Source: an archaeon (lineage in GTDB: Archaea; Thermoplasmatota; Thermoplasmata; Methanomassiliicoccales; Methanomethylophilaceae). Taken from it: a DNA stretch of 64,000 bases. The stretch lies in the NCBI GenBank assembly GCA_024399155.1, contig JAKSHX010000002.1, positions 32,657-96,656 on the forward strand. The letters are read 5' to 3'. How positions within the stretch are numbered: position 1 is the first letter of the stretch; each line of letters begins with the position of its first letter. The notes beneath the pieces were generated by a model. It had not been told where the DNA came from and made no database searches. It saw only the letters and a program-made list of their open reading frames with translations. This document shows, piece after piece, positions 49,993-60,528 of this stretch. The position numbers and the translations under genes are program-made.

Positions 49993-51228
49993 ATGAAATA
50001 TTTCGTGGAATCATATGGTTGCACGATGAATTATGGGGAGGGTGAGCAGTTATCAAAGAAGATGGATGGGTTGGGCTACATCAAAGTTAGTTCAGCTGAT
50101 GATGCAGACATAGTAATCCTAAATACCTGTACTGTTGTTGAAGCAACAGAGAAGAATATGATTCACCGTATGGTGGACCTAAGGCAAAGGGGAAAAAGGG
50201 TAATCGTTACGGGCTGTATGGCCAAAGTTCAACCAAATATTATCAACATATGTCTTTCAAGCCCATTGGTAATTCCACCGGATAATTACGATCATTTTGA
50301 AAATTTGGTGAAAAAAACATTTGGATACTCTAAATCTTCCAATGTTAAGGCCGAAGGCGTGTCAGCCATTCTTCCAATAGCACAAGGTTGTCTAGGCAAT
50401 TGTTCATACTGCATTACAAGGCTTGCTAGGGGATCTCTAAAAAGTTATGATAAAGAGGAATTAAGTAAAGAATTCGCCAACATGCTTAATAATGGTGCCA
50501 AGGAAATCCTAGTAACAGCACAAGATACGGCGTGCTATGGAATGGACACGGGAACAAATCTCCCATACCTCATTGAAGAATTTTTGAAAAATCGTGGTAA
50601 TTATCGTATAAGAATTGGAATGATGAATCCAAATAATTTTGAGAAAATTGCCGATGATCTTGTAGATGTGATGAAAGACGAAAGAGTCTACAAATTTCTA
50701 CATATTCCGGTCCAAAGCGGTTCAAATAATATTCTAGAAAGAATGAAAAGGCATTATACTGTCGAAAAATTTATGGGTATGATATTAAAACTGAGGGACA
50801 AAATACCAGGGGTCAGTATTTCCACGGATATAATTACAGGATTTCCTGGGGAAACCGATGATGATCATGAAAAAAGTGTAGAACTGCTAAAACAATTACG
50901 TGCTGATACCGTAAACATCACACGATTTTCGATTCGTCCCGGGACTAGTGCTGCATCGATGTGTAAACAGATTCATGGGAATATTAGTAAAAAACGATCT
51001 ACTGAACTTACAAAAATAAAAACGGATATAGGAATAAACATCAATAAAACTATGGTTGGAAAGACGTTTCATGTCCTTGTTACTGAGAAAGGTAAAGATG
51101 GAACGGTAATAGCTAGAACAAACAATTATCGTCCAGTCGGATTGAAAGAGAATGTGCAGTTAGGGACATTTTTAGATGTAGAAATCACTGATTCGACGCC
51201 GTTTTACTTGGTAGGTAAAATGGTCTAA
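49993..51228 (+). CDS. MtaB/CDKAL1-like tRNA methylthiotransferase
   Basis: Radical SAM enzyme that converts t6A37 to ms2t6A37 in tRNA. UPF0004 cysteines C10, C46 and C75 hold the auxiliary cluster; the radical SAM site is C133-x3-C137-x2-C140 (CLGNCSYC). The C-terminal ~60 residues form a TRAM domain. 411 residues, normal. It lies 7 nt after aIF2-beta and is likely co-transcribed. tRNA-Gln follows it. Confidence 0.94.
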   Translation: MKYFVESYGCTMNYGEGEQLSKKMDGLGYIKVSSADDADIVILNTCTVVEATEKNMIHRMVDLRQRGKRVIVTGCMAKVQPNIINICLSSPLVIPPDNYDHFENLVKKTFGYSKSSNVKAEGVSAILPIAQGCLGNCSYCITRLARGSLKSYDKEELSKEFANMLNNGAKEILVTAQDTACYGMDTGTNLPYLIEEFLKNRGNYRIRIGMMNPNNFEKIADDLVDVMKDERVYKFLHIPVQSGSNNILERMKRHYTVEKFMGMILKLRDKIPGVSISTDIITGFPGETDDDHEKSVELLKQLRADTVNITRFSIRPGTSAASMCKQIHGNISKKRSTELTKIKTDIGININKTMVGKTFHVLVTEKGKDGTVIARTNNYRPVGLKENVQLGTFLDVEITDSTPFYLVGKMV

Positions 51229-51273
51229 ACATTAAACACACTTTTATAACTGTATCAAATAACGTATCATCAT

Positions 51274-51349
51274 AGTCCCGTAGTGTAGTGGTCAATCATG
51301 CTGGCCTTTGGAGCCGGCGACTTCGGTTCGAATCCGAACGGGACTACCA
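51274..51349 (+). tRNA. tRNA-Gln (TTG)
   Basis: Acceptor AGTCCCG/CGGGACT, discriminator A, encoded CCA at 51347-51349. Anticodon stem CTGGC/GCCGG closes loop CTTTGGA with anticodon TTG. T-loop GTTCGAATC. No intron. It starts 45 nt after the MtaB-like gene. Confidence 0.96.
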
Positions 51350-51610
51350 CCACATTGTAGTGGTTACGAATATGATTGTAAACAAACTGCGTTCTGTTTT
51401 TTGTACCGTATTTGTTTAGTGCTTGAATGGGATCTTCTGACGAGAGCAGTCCATAAATAAAATTGCAATTAGCTAGAATGTGTGTGGTGTTCGATGCTAC
51501 CTTTAGTGCATGGTAACTACCAAAGGATTGCCGAGATGTTTGATAAAAAACCTCGTTGCAATAATTGTCGCACAATTTGTGTAAGGGCGAGGTTAGACCC
51601 CACCCTACGT

Positions 51611-53080
<1,470 letters not shown>

Positions 53081-53083
53081 CTA

Positions 53084-53108
53084 ATCACTTGACAATATGT
53101 CATGTGAT
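53084..53108 (-). repeat. hairpin just upstream of 16S rRNA
   Basis: ATCAC and GTGAT, then TGACA and TGTCA, pair around a three-base loop with one internal mismatch. It sits 3 nt before the 16S 5' end in the leader and may guide 5' processing. Confidence 0.55.
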
Positions 53109-53420
53109 GGATGAATTTGAATTGGCAGTTTACCATGTTTCACCGTTTGCTCCGCTAGGCGGCACACTATGAATGCACCGTCTAACGGAACATTCGTAGC
53201 ATCGAACGTCAGAATGCAAGAGGACACGCCTTTGGCGGAGATCTTGATCCTCCATCATACGGGCCTTAGGCATCTGGATCAGTTGCCGTAAGCCCCCCTT
53301 ATCCTCGTATATCGAAGCAGTATATAATGATTTTCCGTTGATGTCTCTTCTGCAATATATATCCTCTAAGACTAAGTAGCCCACAGATCGGCCTTGTCTA
53401 CGAATCATTTTGTATGTCTT
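53109..53420 (-). ncRNA. structured leader upstream of 16S rRNA
   Basis: About 310 nt between the promoter region (TATA-like AATAAATA near 53442-53450) and 16S. On the minus strand it has many local pairings (for example GGAGGATCAAGATCTCC near 53234-53250 and GCCGCC/GGCGG elements) and is GC-richer than flanking DNA. A stretch reading AACGGTGAAACATGG resembles J-region text of RNase P RNA, but no GAAAGTCC-type P4 element or 3' ACAGAA was found. In some methanogens the 7S (SRP) RNA gene lies in this position; no clear helix 8 motif was seen. Identity open. Confidence 0.4.
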
Positions 53421-53587
53421 TATTTAGATTGACCTTTAATTAAACTTATTTATTGAAAAGATTTTGCGAGTTTTTGTGGCGATTTAATAGAATATTCATA
53501 CGGTTTTGTCGTATGTTGGTGATTAGTACTCTTATCCAGACACCCGTTCACATTTTTATATAAGGAAAACTTACTGATGGCCGCTGA

Positions 53588-53674
53588 GTGGGGGTGGCCC
53601 AGCCTGGTAAGGCGATAGACTGCTAATCTATTGTCCTAAAGGACCCGCGAGTTCAAATCTCGCCCCCCACGCCA
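53588..53674 (+). tRNA. tRNA-Ser (GCT)
   Basis: Acceptor GTGGGGG/CCCCCAC, discriminator G, encoded CCA at 53672-53674. Anticodon stem ATAGA/TCTAT closes loop CTGCTAA with anticodon GCT. Long variable arm with TGTCC/GGACC pairing, as tRNA-Ser needs. It is divergent from the 16S unit. Confidence 0.96.
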
Positions 53675-53758
53675 TAGCCGCTGTTTTACTAGTTTGATAT
53701 AATTTGTACGAATTGGTTATTCATTTAGTATTAATATGGTGGTGGCGATCGCGAGTGT

Positions 53759-54400
53759 ATGAGATTTCTTGTCATCACGGATCTTCATCAGAAAGAATCA
53801 TCTATAAAATGGATTAACGAGTTGGCGGAAGATTACAACGTTAGGGCTATATTATTCCTTGGAGATGTCACCGACTTCGGAACATGCGAGGATGGTAGAA
53901 AAATTTTATTACAGTTAAAGAAAGAGACGTATTTAGTGCCTGGTAATTGCGATCCTTGCAATTTATCACAGAATAATGCTGATATTGTTCATGATGTACA
54001 TGGAAGGGCCTTTGAAATTGATGGAGTTAAATTTGCAGCGCTAGGCGGTTCAAACATAACGATTTTCAATACACTTTGCGAGCTTGATGAGGATACGATC
54101 ACAAAGAAGCTTGAAGCGATTTCATCAGAAGGGATGATATTGATGACCCATGCACCGTCCTATGAAGTGTTGGACAAAATTTCTAGCGGAATAAACGTCG
54201 GTAGCAAAGCAATAAGAAGGATATTAGACAAGTATCATCCGATTGTTGCTCTCTCAGGTCACATTCATGAAGATATCGGGATAATAAACATAAACAAAAC
54301 TTTGTGTATTAATCCCGGTCCTGCTAGAGATGGACATGCTGTTCTTTTGGAAGTAAATGATAAAACAGTATCAGCAAGAGCCGTAGGTCCAGCAGATTGA
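53759..54400 (+). CDS. metallophosphoesterase (calcineurin-like, Icc/YfcE type)
   Basis: 213 residues. Metal site: TDLHQ (D-x-H), GDVTD, GNCDP (usual GNHD changed to GNCD), HAP and SGHIHED. The His to Cys change in GNHD is common in this small archaeal branch. Family substrate unknown; phosphodiesters are likely. First gene of a short plus-strand cluster with eS8 and SRP19; ATG 53759. Confidence 0.85.
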   Translation: MRFLVITDLHQKESSIKWINELAEDYNVRAILFLGDVTDFGTCEDGRKILLQLKKETYLVPGNCDPCNLSQNNADIVHDVHGRAFEIDGVKFAALGGSNITIFNTLCELDEDTITKKLEAISSEGMILMTHAPSYEVLDKISSGINVGSKAIRRILDKYHPIVALSGHIHEDIGIININKTLCINPGPARDGHAVLLEVNDKTVSARAVGPAD

Positions 54401-54464
54401 ACAGGTATTTAAAATATAGATATAGTTAACTTTAAATACAGTATTACAATGGCAGTTTGGTATT

Positions 54465-54845
54465 ATGGCACTTTGGCAAGGAGAGTCCAGAAGAAAGCCC
54501 ACCGGTGGCAGGCGCGTTCCTAGCGCGGGTAAGAGAAAGTTCGAGATCGGCAGAGAGAAGCAATATACTAAAATCGGTGAAGAATCTCTCAGACAGTATC
54601 GTAGATCTGGAGGAAACGTTAAAATCGGAGTGCTAGTTGCAGAATATGCAAATGTTGTTGACAAGAAATCTGGAGTTGTCAAAAGAGCGAAAATTCTTAG
54701 CGTTAAGGCAAATCCTGCAGACCCCAACTATGTTCAGCGTAATATTCTGAATAAGGGTGCCACTATTAAGACGGACATTGGAGACGCGGTCATTACATCT
54801 AGGCCTGGCCAGAGTGGAGCTATTAGCGCTATTCTGCTTGCATAA
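54465..54845 (+). CDS. rps8e: ribosomal protein S8e (eS8)
   Basis: 126 residues, archaeal/eukaryotic only. It begins with MALWQGESRRKPTGGR, followed by a basic stretch to KRKFEIGRE. Beta-rich C-terminal half. Followed 32 nt later by SRP19. Confidence 0.95.
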   Translation: MALWQGESRRKPTGGRRVPSAGKRKFEIGREKQYTKIGEESLRQYRRSGGNVKIGVLVAEYANVVDKKSGVVKRAKILSVKANPADPNYVQRNILNKGATIKTDIGDAVITSRPGQSGAISAILLA

Positions 54846-54876
54846 GCATTTAACCTTTGCAATTCGTTTCGTGATC

Positions 54877-55167
54877 ATGGCATACGATGAGGACAACGCC
54901 ATTGTTCTTTGGCCGGAATATTTCGATAAGAGTAGGTCGCGTTCTGAAGGAAGAAGGCTTCCCAAAAGCCTTTGTGTGGATAGCCCTAGTCTAGACATTA
55001 TAGCAAAGGGTGCTATACTTCTTGATCTCGACTACAGAATAATCGAGAAAAAGGCATATCCTGGTAATTGGATCAATAGAGGAGGGTGCGTTCGCGTCGA
55101 GAGACGTAAAATGAAAAAGACTGCCATTATATCTGCAATAGGCAAAATACTCGTTAGTAATAGCTAG
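54877..55167 (+). CDS. srp19: signal recognition particle 19 kDa protein
   Basis: About 96 residues. It has VLWPEYFDKSRSRSEGRRLP near the N terminus, the RNA-binding SRP19 signature, and a basic C-terminal helix. Binds SRP RNA helices 6 and 8 and helps assemble SRP54. ATG 54877 chosen over the earlier frame extension. TAG stop. Whether the SRP RNA gene is in this window is discussed under the 16S leader. Confidence 0.93.
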   Translation: MAYDEDNAIVLWPEYFDKSRSRSEGRRLPKSLCVDSPSLDIIAKGAILLDLDYRIIEKKAYPGNWINRGGCVRVERRKMKKTAIISAIGKILVSNS

Positions 55168-55213
55168 TCGGACCCGATAATCTATTTTTATTCGTAACGG
55201 TGTGTTACGACAT

Positions 55214-56578
55214 ATGATATCACTTTTGGACTATAGAGTTTTAGATGCCAATTCCGAATTCATTGGTATATCTACCGATAAACTAATGAGTAATGCTGGT
55301 AAGGAACTGGCTAATACAATCTTAGATATCTACGGAAGAAAAAAAATATTATTTGTATGTGGAAGTGGTAATAACGGTGGTGATGGATTTACCGCCGCAA
55401 GGATATTAGGTGCAGATGTTGCATATTTTAAATATCCGCGAACAAGACAAGCAATAAAAAAATTCCGGGAGCTTGAAAGAAAACCTATCATCTATACTTC
55501 AAAAATGCTGAATGATTATGATATAGTGGTGGACTGTGTTCTTGGAACAGGGATATCTGGAGATATAAAGGAACCATACAAAGGTTATATTGATTTTGTA
55601 AACAAATCGAAAAAGGTTGTGATTGCATGCGATGTTCCGTCTGGATTCGGATCGTCGGGCCCAGTTATCAAGGCAGATATCACGATTACATTTCACGATA
55701 TTAAAGAAGGGATGAATGCAGAAAATTGTGGTAACATAATAGTCGTTGACATTGGTATACCTGATAAAGTTTCTGAAATTATAGGAAGAGGTGACATGCT
55801 TAGATACCCTCTCCCAAAAAGTGATTCTTACAAAGGACAAAATGGAAGATTGATAATAATCGGAGGAGGCCCATATATTGGTGCCCCTGCTCTTGCTGGC
55901 ATGGCCGCTCTGCGTACAGGTGCTGATCTTGTACACATAATTACACCAGAAACAGTGAAAGATGTCATAGCATCATATTCCCCATCACTCATAGTACATG
56001 GATTACCTGGAGACCATCTTGCAGTTGAACATGTAGACAGTATAATGGACGTATGTCAAATTGCAGATGTAATGCTTATAGGACCTGGACTCGGCACTAA
56101 CGAAGATACGGTAAGATCAATTAGAGAAATTGTAAAAAGATGTAATTTACCGATGATAATCGATGCGGATGGCATCAGTGCTATCGCTGGGCATGTACCA
56201 ACGGGAAAGAGAATTCTATTTACGCCTCATCACAATGAATTCTATAAATTAGCTGGTAACGAAAAACCATCTATAGTTGCTTTGAAACTAGGATGTGTCA
56301 TTGTTCTTAAAGGTCATGTCGATACTATAACTGATGGAGAAAAAATAAGAAAAAATATCACAGGAACACCGGCAATGACTGTTGGTGGAACCGGAGATGT
56401 ACTTGCAGGCATTATATCTGGATTAATCTCAAAGGGAATGAATCTGTTCGATGCAGGATGTCTAGGAGCATACATATGTGGAAAAGCGGGCGAGGAATCC
56501 TTTAACAAATTTTCTTATGGACTTACCGCCACAGATGTAATCGAGAACATAGCCAGAGTACTACAGAGAGAGCTCTAA
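55214..56578 (+). CDS. nnr: bifunctional NAD(P)HX epimerase/dehydratase
   Basis: Repairs hydrated NADH/NADPH. The N-terminal YjeF/NAXE part (1-210) has VCGSGNNGGDGF, and the C-terminal ribokinase-like NAXD part (215-450) has GPGLGTNE and the ATP site GGTGDVLAGI. About 454 residues, the usual fused length. ATG 55214 preferred to GTG 55202. Downstream gene follows by 4 nt. Confidence 0.94.
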   Translation: MISLLDYRVLDANSEFIGISTDKLMSNAGKELANTILDIYGRKKILFVCGSGNNGGDGFTAARILGADVAYFKYPRTRQAIKKFRELERKPIIYTSKMLNDYDIVVDCVLGTGISGDIKEPYKGYIDFVNKSKKVVIACDVPSGFGSSGPVIKADITITFHDIKEGMNAENCGNIIVVDIGIPDKVSEIIGRGDMLRYPLPKSDSYKGQNGRLIIIGGGPYIGAPALAGMAALRTGADLVHIITPETVKDVIASYSPSLIVHGLPGDHLAVEHVDSIMDVCQIADVMLIGPGLGTNEDTVRSIREIVKRCNLPMIIDADGISAIAGHVPTGKRILFTPHHNEFYKLAGNEKPSIVALKLGCVIVLKGHVDTITDGEKIRKNITGTPAMTVGGTGDVLAGIISGLISKGMNLFDAGCLGAYICGKAGEESFNKFSYGLTATDVIENIARVLQREL

Positions 56579-56582
56579 GAGA

Positions 56583-57365
56583 ATGAATAAGCCACAGCCA
56601 ATCTATGGTATCCCAGCATTGAAAATTGATAATACTTATGTAGTTGCGGATCTGCATATAGGAGTGGAATCCCATCTGATGAAAAAAGGCTTTCATTTGG
56701 TATCTAGGACAGATTATATGTTGAACACTATATCCGAAACAGCTGATGGGTGCGACCATCTGATTATTCTTGGAGATGTTAAAGACACAGTTCCCGGCTC
56801 TTCAAAACAAGAATATAGAGAAATACCTGACTTTTTTGAACATCTTAAAGAACTGTTCTCTAACATTGATATTGTGGTGGGGAATCATGATACTAACATA
56901 GAAAAATTTCTTCCGACAGGAATACGAATAAAACCACCCACAGGAATGAAAATAGGTAATATTGGATATGTTCACGGGCATATGTGGCCATCTGAAAATG
57001 TCATGAAGTGTAAATTACTCATTATGGCTCACGAACATCCAGCAGTGATGTTTAGAGACGGTGTTGGCAAACAAACCATCGAACCATGCTGGGTCAAAGG
57101 TCGTTTCACGGACGGCAATGTTGAAAAATATAAACAAATACCCGATTTTTTTATTATAATACCATCATTTAATCGTATGCTTGGGGGTTCTCCAATGAAC
57201 ATCAACAACGGCAATTTTTTGAATCCCCTTATCAACAATAAATATGTAGATATAGACAACGCAGAATTATTTCTCCTGGATGGTATAAATCTTGGAAAGA
57301 GATCAGATGTGATAGTGGACGATCGCTATAAAACTCGCGCGGTGCGCAGGGAATGTAATTTTTAA
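56583..57365 (+). CDS. archaeal metallophosphoesterase (SbcD-related)
   Basis: 260 residues. Metal residues: ADLHIG, LGDVKD, GNHD, GHMWPS and AHEHP. This is the archaeal SbcD-like phosphoesterase family, distinct from the one at 53.8 kb. In archaea it often pairs with DNA repair helicases, but here it lies with Nnr. Start ATG 56583, stop 57365. Its end is separated from the convergent mvhA by a hairpin. Confidence 0.85.
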   Translation: MNKPQPIYGIPALKIDNTYVVADLHIGVESHLMKKGFHLVSRTDYMLNTISETADGCDHLIILGDVKDTVPGSSKQEYREIPDFFEHLKELFSNIDIVVGNHDTNIEKFLPTGIRIKPPTGMKIGNIGYVHGHMWPSENVMKCKLLIMAHEHPAVMFRDGVGKQTIEPCWVKGRFTDGNVEKYKQIPDFFIIIPSFNRMLGGSPMNINNGNFLNPLINNKYVDIDNAELFLLDGINLGKRSDVIVDDRYKTRAVRRECNF

Positions 57366-57383
57366 ATTATAAAAAGATTAAAA

Positions 57384-57400
57384 AGGGGGAGGAAACCCCT
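57384..57400. terminator. hairpin between two convergent genes
   Basis: AGGGG pairs with CCCCT around a seven-base loop, in the 42-bp gap between the phosphoesterase and mvhA. A-rich flanks on the left would be U-rich on the minus transcript, suiting mvhA termination. Confidence 0.5.
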
Positions 57401-57407
57401 ACCCCGC

Positions 57408-58940
57408 TTAGTTACGAGCAATTCTGTCGTAAATTGATCCATCACTATTTCTAATCACAGCAGTCAGCGGCATTTGCCCAGGTAGACTGTGTGTAGCACA
57501 TGAATTACATGGATCGTATGCCCTGAAGGCCATTTCAACCATATTGAGAAGACCTGGTGACACATCGAAATTTTTGATGAGTCCTTTCGCTACGCGTGCT
57601 ATATCTACGTTGATCGGACCGTTGTTATTGGTTGTCCCAACAACGAGATTGCATGCTGTAACAATTCCATTCTCATCACATGTATAGTCATGTGTTAATG
57701 TTCCTCTAGGCGCTTCGACACACCCAACACCGCGACCACCTGGGACAATATCATGCTGTTTGATGTCGCTATTGGTTAGGTCTGGATTCTGTGCATTCTC
57801 TAGACAACGTTCTGCTGCATAGATCATTTCAATTATTCTCGCCCAGTGTGTAGCGAGAGTGAAATTAATAATTGGCTTTCCGTTCTCACACGGCACTCCT
57901 GCATCTTTGAAGAAGTTACGATATGCCTCTAACTCTTCCTGCGCAATGGGTGTAGAGATGCAATCACAAACATTTAGTCTTGATAGGGGTGTAGCGCGGT
58001 ACAAACCGCTATCTGGTCCGGATACCATACCTTTATATCCAACTTTCTTAAGGTAGGGGAATTTCTCGTACGACCATGGTTCAACCGCTTCAGAGATATG
58101 ATCAAGATAATCGATTGCGTCATATCTATCGAATTCTTTGCCTTTCTGATCAACAACCCTCACCGGCCCGTCATGGAATTCGAGAGCATTGCCCTTGCCA
58201 ACCAACCCCATGTAGTAAGACTCCTGGTAATAAAGGTCCTTATTAGCGATAATATCGACGTATTCTTTGTTTCCAAGGACGACGTCTTTGAATACCTGCA
58301 TGGACGTTTTGGAGAATTCGACGAGATCATTAGCGTAACTGATAATCTCATTCTGCTGTTCTTTAGTAATTGCTGTAGTAACTCCGCCGGGTACTCCCAT
58401 GACAGGGTGTGTGGCCTTTCCTCCAATAATTGACTGAATTTTTTGTGCTTTGGATCTCGCTCTAAGAACCGCTCCCCCGAGTTCAAGCCCGACGTGTCCT
58501 ACAACTCCTAAGACGTTTCTTTCTGCAGCAGGAGATGCTGGCCCGCAAACAAAGTCAGGTGCAGCAAGCGCGTAGAAATGTGCGATATGACTATGCACGA
58601 AATGCGCATTGTAAAATAAATCTCTAAGGCGGAATGCTGTATCGGTGGGCTTAGTATTGTAACATCCATCTATTGCCTTTGTGGAAGCTAAATGATGTGC
58701 TCCTGGACAAACACCACAAAGTCTTGCGGTGATCTGATTGAGCTCAGTGACTTTTCTTCCAATGCAAAATCTTTCGAATCCTCTAACCTCTGGAACCTGC
58801 CAGTAAGCATTTTCAACATTACCGTTGTCGTTAAGGAAGATTTCAATTTTGCCATGTCCCTCAAGACGTGTAATGGGATCAATTGTAATTTTTTTTGTAT
58901 TTACTTTCTGTTTCTCATCCCAAATGATAGGTCCAGTCAT
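57408..58940 (-). CDS. mvhA: F420-non-reducing [NiFe] hydrogenase large subunit
   Basis: Carries the [NiFe] active site that splits H2. 510 residues. Motif L1 ARLCGVCPGAH (C75, C78) and C-terminal DPCNSCATH (C478, C481, H484). After H484 a 26-residue tail remains, the peptide normally cut off by a maturation protease. ATG lies directly after the mvhG stop with GGAGGT upstream. Part of hdrA-mvhD-mvhG-mvhA. Cytoplasmic. Confidence 0.95.
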   Translation of the reverse strand: MTGPIIWDEKQKVNTKKITIDPITRLEGHGKIEIFLNDNGNVENAYWQVPEVRGFERFCIGRKVTELNQITARLCGVCPGAHHLASTKAIDGCYNTKPTDTAFRLRDLFYNAHFVHSHIAHFYALAAPDFVCGPASPAAERNVLGVVGHVGLELGGAVLRARSKAQKIQSIIGGKATHPVMGVPGGVTTAITKEQQNEIISYANDLVEFSKTSMQVFKDVVLGNKEYVDIIANKDLYYQESYYMGLVGKGNALEFHDGPVRVVDQKGKEFDRYDAIDYLDHISEAVEPWSYEKFPYLKKVGYKGMVSGPDSGLYRATPLSRLNVCDCISTPIAQEELEAYRNFFKDAGVPCENGKPIINFTLATHWARIIEMIYAAERCLENAQNPDLTNSDIKQHDIVPGGRGVGCVEAPRGTLTHDYTCDENGIVTACNLVVGTTNNNGPINVDIARVAKGLIKNFDVSPGLLNMVEMAFRAYDPCNSCATHSLPGQMPLTAVIRNSDGSIYDRIARN

Positions 58941-60104
58941 TTACTTACCTCCTTCTGTAACTTTTGCTTTGATCAGAGCCTTAGCCATGCTGAAAGCGTA
59001 AAAGTAACCGAGCGGATCTTTAATACTTGACATAATGTCAATGATCTTACTTTCATCACACGTTGGATCGTCTTCGAGAACAGGAAATAGAGACGCGACC
59101 GCGGTGAAAATCGAAGCTCCTTGTTCTTGAACAACTTTACTCGGTCCATAGCATCCACGACATGGTTGTCCAACGCGAGTGCACTTGGCACCACATCCGG
59201 CAACCGTAGCTGCACCGAGACAAAGAATTCCCTGATCCATTAAACAAAGCTCCGGATCTACATCAACCTCGTGTGGCTCATGAATCTTATCAATTCTTCT
59301 ATTTTCCTTGCGCCTTGGACACTCTTCACACAATGTCTTATTTTCGACACCGATGATCGTTCCCTTGGGAGGAAGTGCAACGTTGTTATAGACAAAGTTA
59401 ACGAGCGCATCAAGAAGTTTAGTGATCGTTTCTTGAGTAGGAGGACATCCTGGAACAAAATAGTCCACATCAACAACTTGATCCAACGACTTGACAACAT
59501 CATAAACGACAGGTAATGTTAATTCTCCCTCAGGAGCTTGATATGATGTTTGAGGAATAATTGCTCCAGACTTCGCGTATTGACTCTGAAAATCTGCAGA
59601 CGTTGGTGTTTTAGTATAAACGTACTTAAGCACTTCATTAGCATCGTTTACCAAGTTAGCAAGCGCGGGAGTTCCCCCAAAGCATGCGCAGGTCCCGTAC
59701 GCGATAACCAATTTGGATTTTTGTCTGAGTAGTTTTACCATGTGTTCATTTTCAGAATTTCTTATTGCACCACTAATGATGGAAACTGTAATCGCTCCAT
59801 CGTCCATTGCTTCAATATCCTTCTCCTTACCGTCAGCTGCAATAGGCCACATAACGATATCTGCCATAGTTCCAATGTTCAAAACTTTCTCGTCGCTATC
59901 GAGAATGGATATGTCGCATCCACCACAGGCCGCTGCCCAATAAATGGCGATTTTAATCTTACCACCAGGTGGCACAGGAAGATCTGGAATAAATCCCGCA
60001 ACAGGTGAATCTGCAACGTACTTACCATTAGACACTGCTGAATCCCCACATTCACATTTCTTTCCGTTCTTCTCTTTTCCTAAAAGTTTATTTAAAATTC
60101 CCAT
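58941..60104 (-). CDS. mvhG: F420-non-reducing hydrogenase small subunit
   Basis: Electron-transfer subunit with Fe-S clusters linking MvhA to MvhD. About 387 residues, longer than the usual ~300. The first ~50 residues form an extra N-terminal segment with a CECGDS cysteine pair. Cluster residues follow in AACGGCD, GTCACFGG, CPPTQE, then CEECPRRKENR and CRGCYG. Start ATG 60104 has GGAGGAG upstream; GTG 60110 is possible. Confidence 0.93.
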   Translation of the reverse strand: MGILNKLLGKEKNGKKCECGDSAVSNGKYVADSPVAGFIPDLPVPPGGKIKIAIYWAAACGGCDISILDSDEKVLNIGTMADIVMWPIAADGKEKDIEAMDDGAITVSIISGAIRNSENEHMVKLLRQKSKLVIAYGTCACFGGTPALANLVNDANEVLKYVYTKTPTSADFQSQYAKSGAIIPQTSYQAPEGELTLPVVYDVVKSLDQVVDVDYFVPGCPPTQETITKLLDALVNFVYNNVALPPKGTIIGVENKTLCEECPRRKENRRIDKIHEPHEVDVDPELCLMDQGILCLGAATVAGCGAKCTRVGQPCRGCYGPSKVVQEQGASIFTAVASLFPVLEDDPTCDESKIIDIMSSIKDPLGYFYAFSMAKALIKAKVTEGGK

Positions 60105-60106
60105 GT

Positions 60107-60523
60107 TCACTCCTCCTTTTTAATTGGCGTGGGTCCGAGCGCCTTAATTGTGTCAACGAAGTCAACAACAGTTTTCTGAAATTTCTCTCCCTCAGATGCA
60201 GATACCCATTCGAGTTTGAGTCTCTTAGGATCGAATCCGTATTGTTCAATGACCATTCTTAGGAGTGCAATTCTTCTTCTGGCTCTATAGTTGCCCCCAA
60301 TATAGTGGCAATCACCCGGGTGACATCCAAGGATCATTACTCCGTCTGCACCTTTGGAAAATGCTCTAAGGACCCATTCTGGGTCAACCCTAGCTGAACA
60401 CATCGTTCTAATGATACGAAAGTTCGTAGGCATCTGAAGCCTAGCTACTCCTGCACCGTCTGCTCCCGCGTAAGAACACCAGTTGCAACAAAATGCTACA
60501 ATTTTGGGCTCAAAATCTGCCAT
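60107..60523 (-). CDS. mvhD: hydrogenase delta subunit MvhD ([2Fe-2S])
   Basis: About 138 residues. Connects hydrogenase to HdrA. The [2Fe-2S] cysteines fit CCNWCSYAG and MCSARVDP, and GCHPGDCHY is conserved near residue 70. ATG 60523 gives MADFEPKIVAFCCNWC. It begins 5 nt after the hdrA stop, so tightly coupled. Confidence 0.94.
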   Translation of the reverse strand: MADFEPKIVAFCCNWCSYAGADGAGVARLQMPTNFRIIRTMCSARVDPEWVLRAFSKGADGVMILGCHPGDCHYIGGNYRARRRIALLRMVIEQYGFDPKRLKLEWVSASEGEKFQKTVVDFVDTIKALGPTPIKKEE

Positions 60524-60528
60524 TGTAA

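Noticed and set aside
53109..53420. Complete RNase P RNA upstream of 16S
   Set aside because: No GAAAGTCC-type P4 strand and no 3' ACAGAA element before 16S begins.
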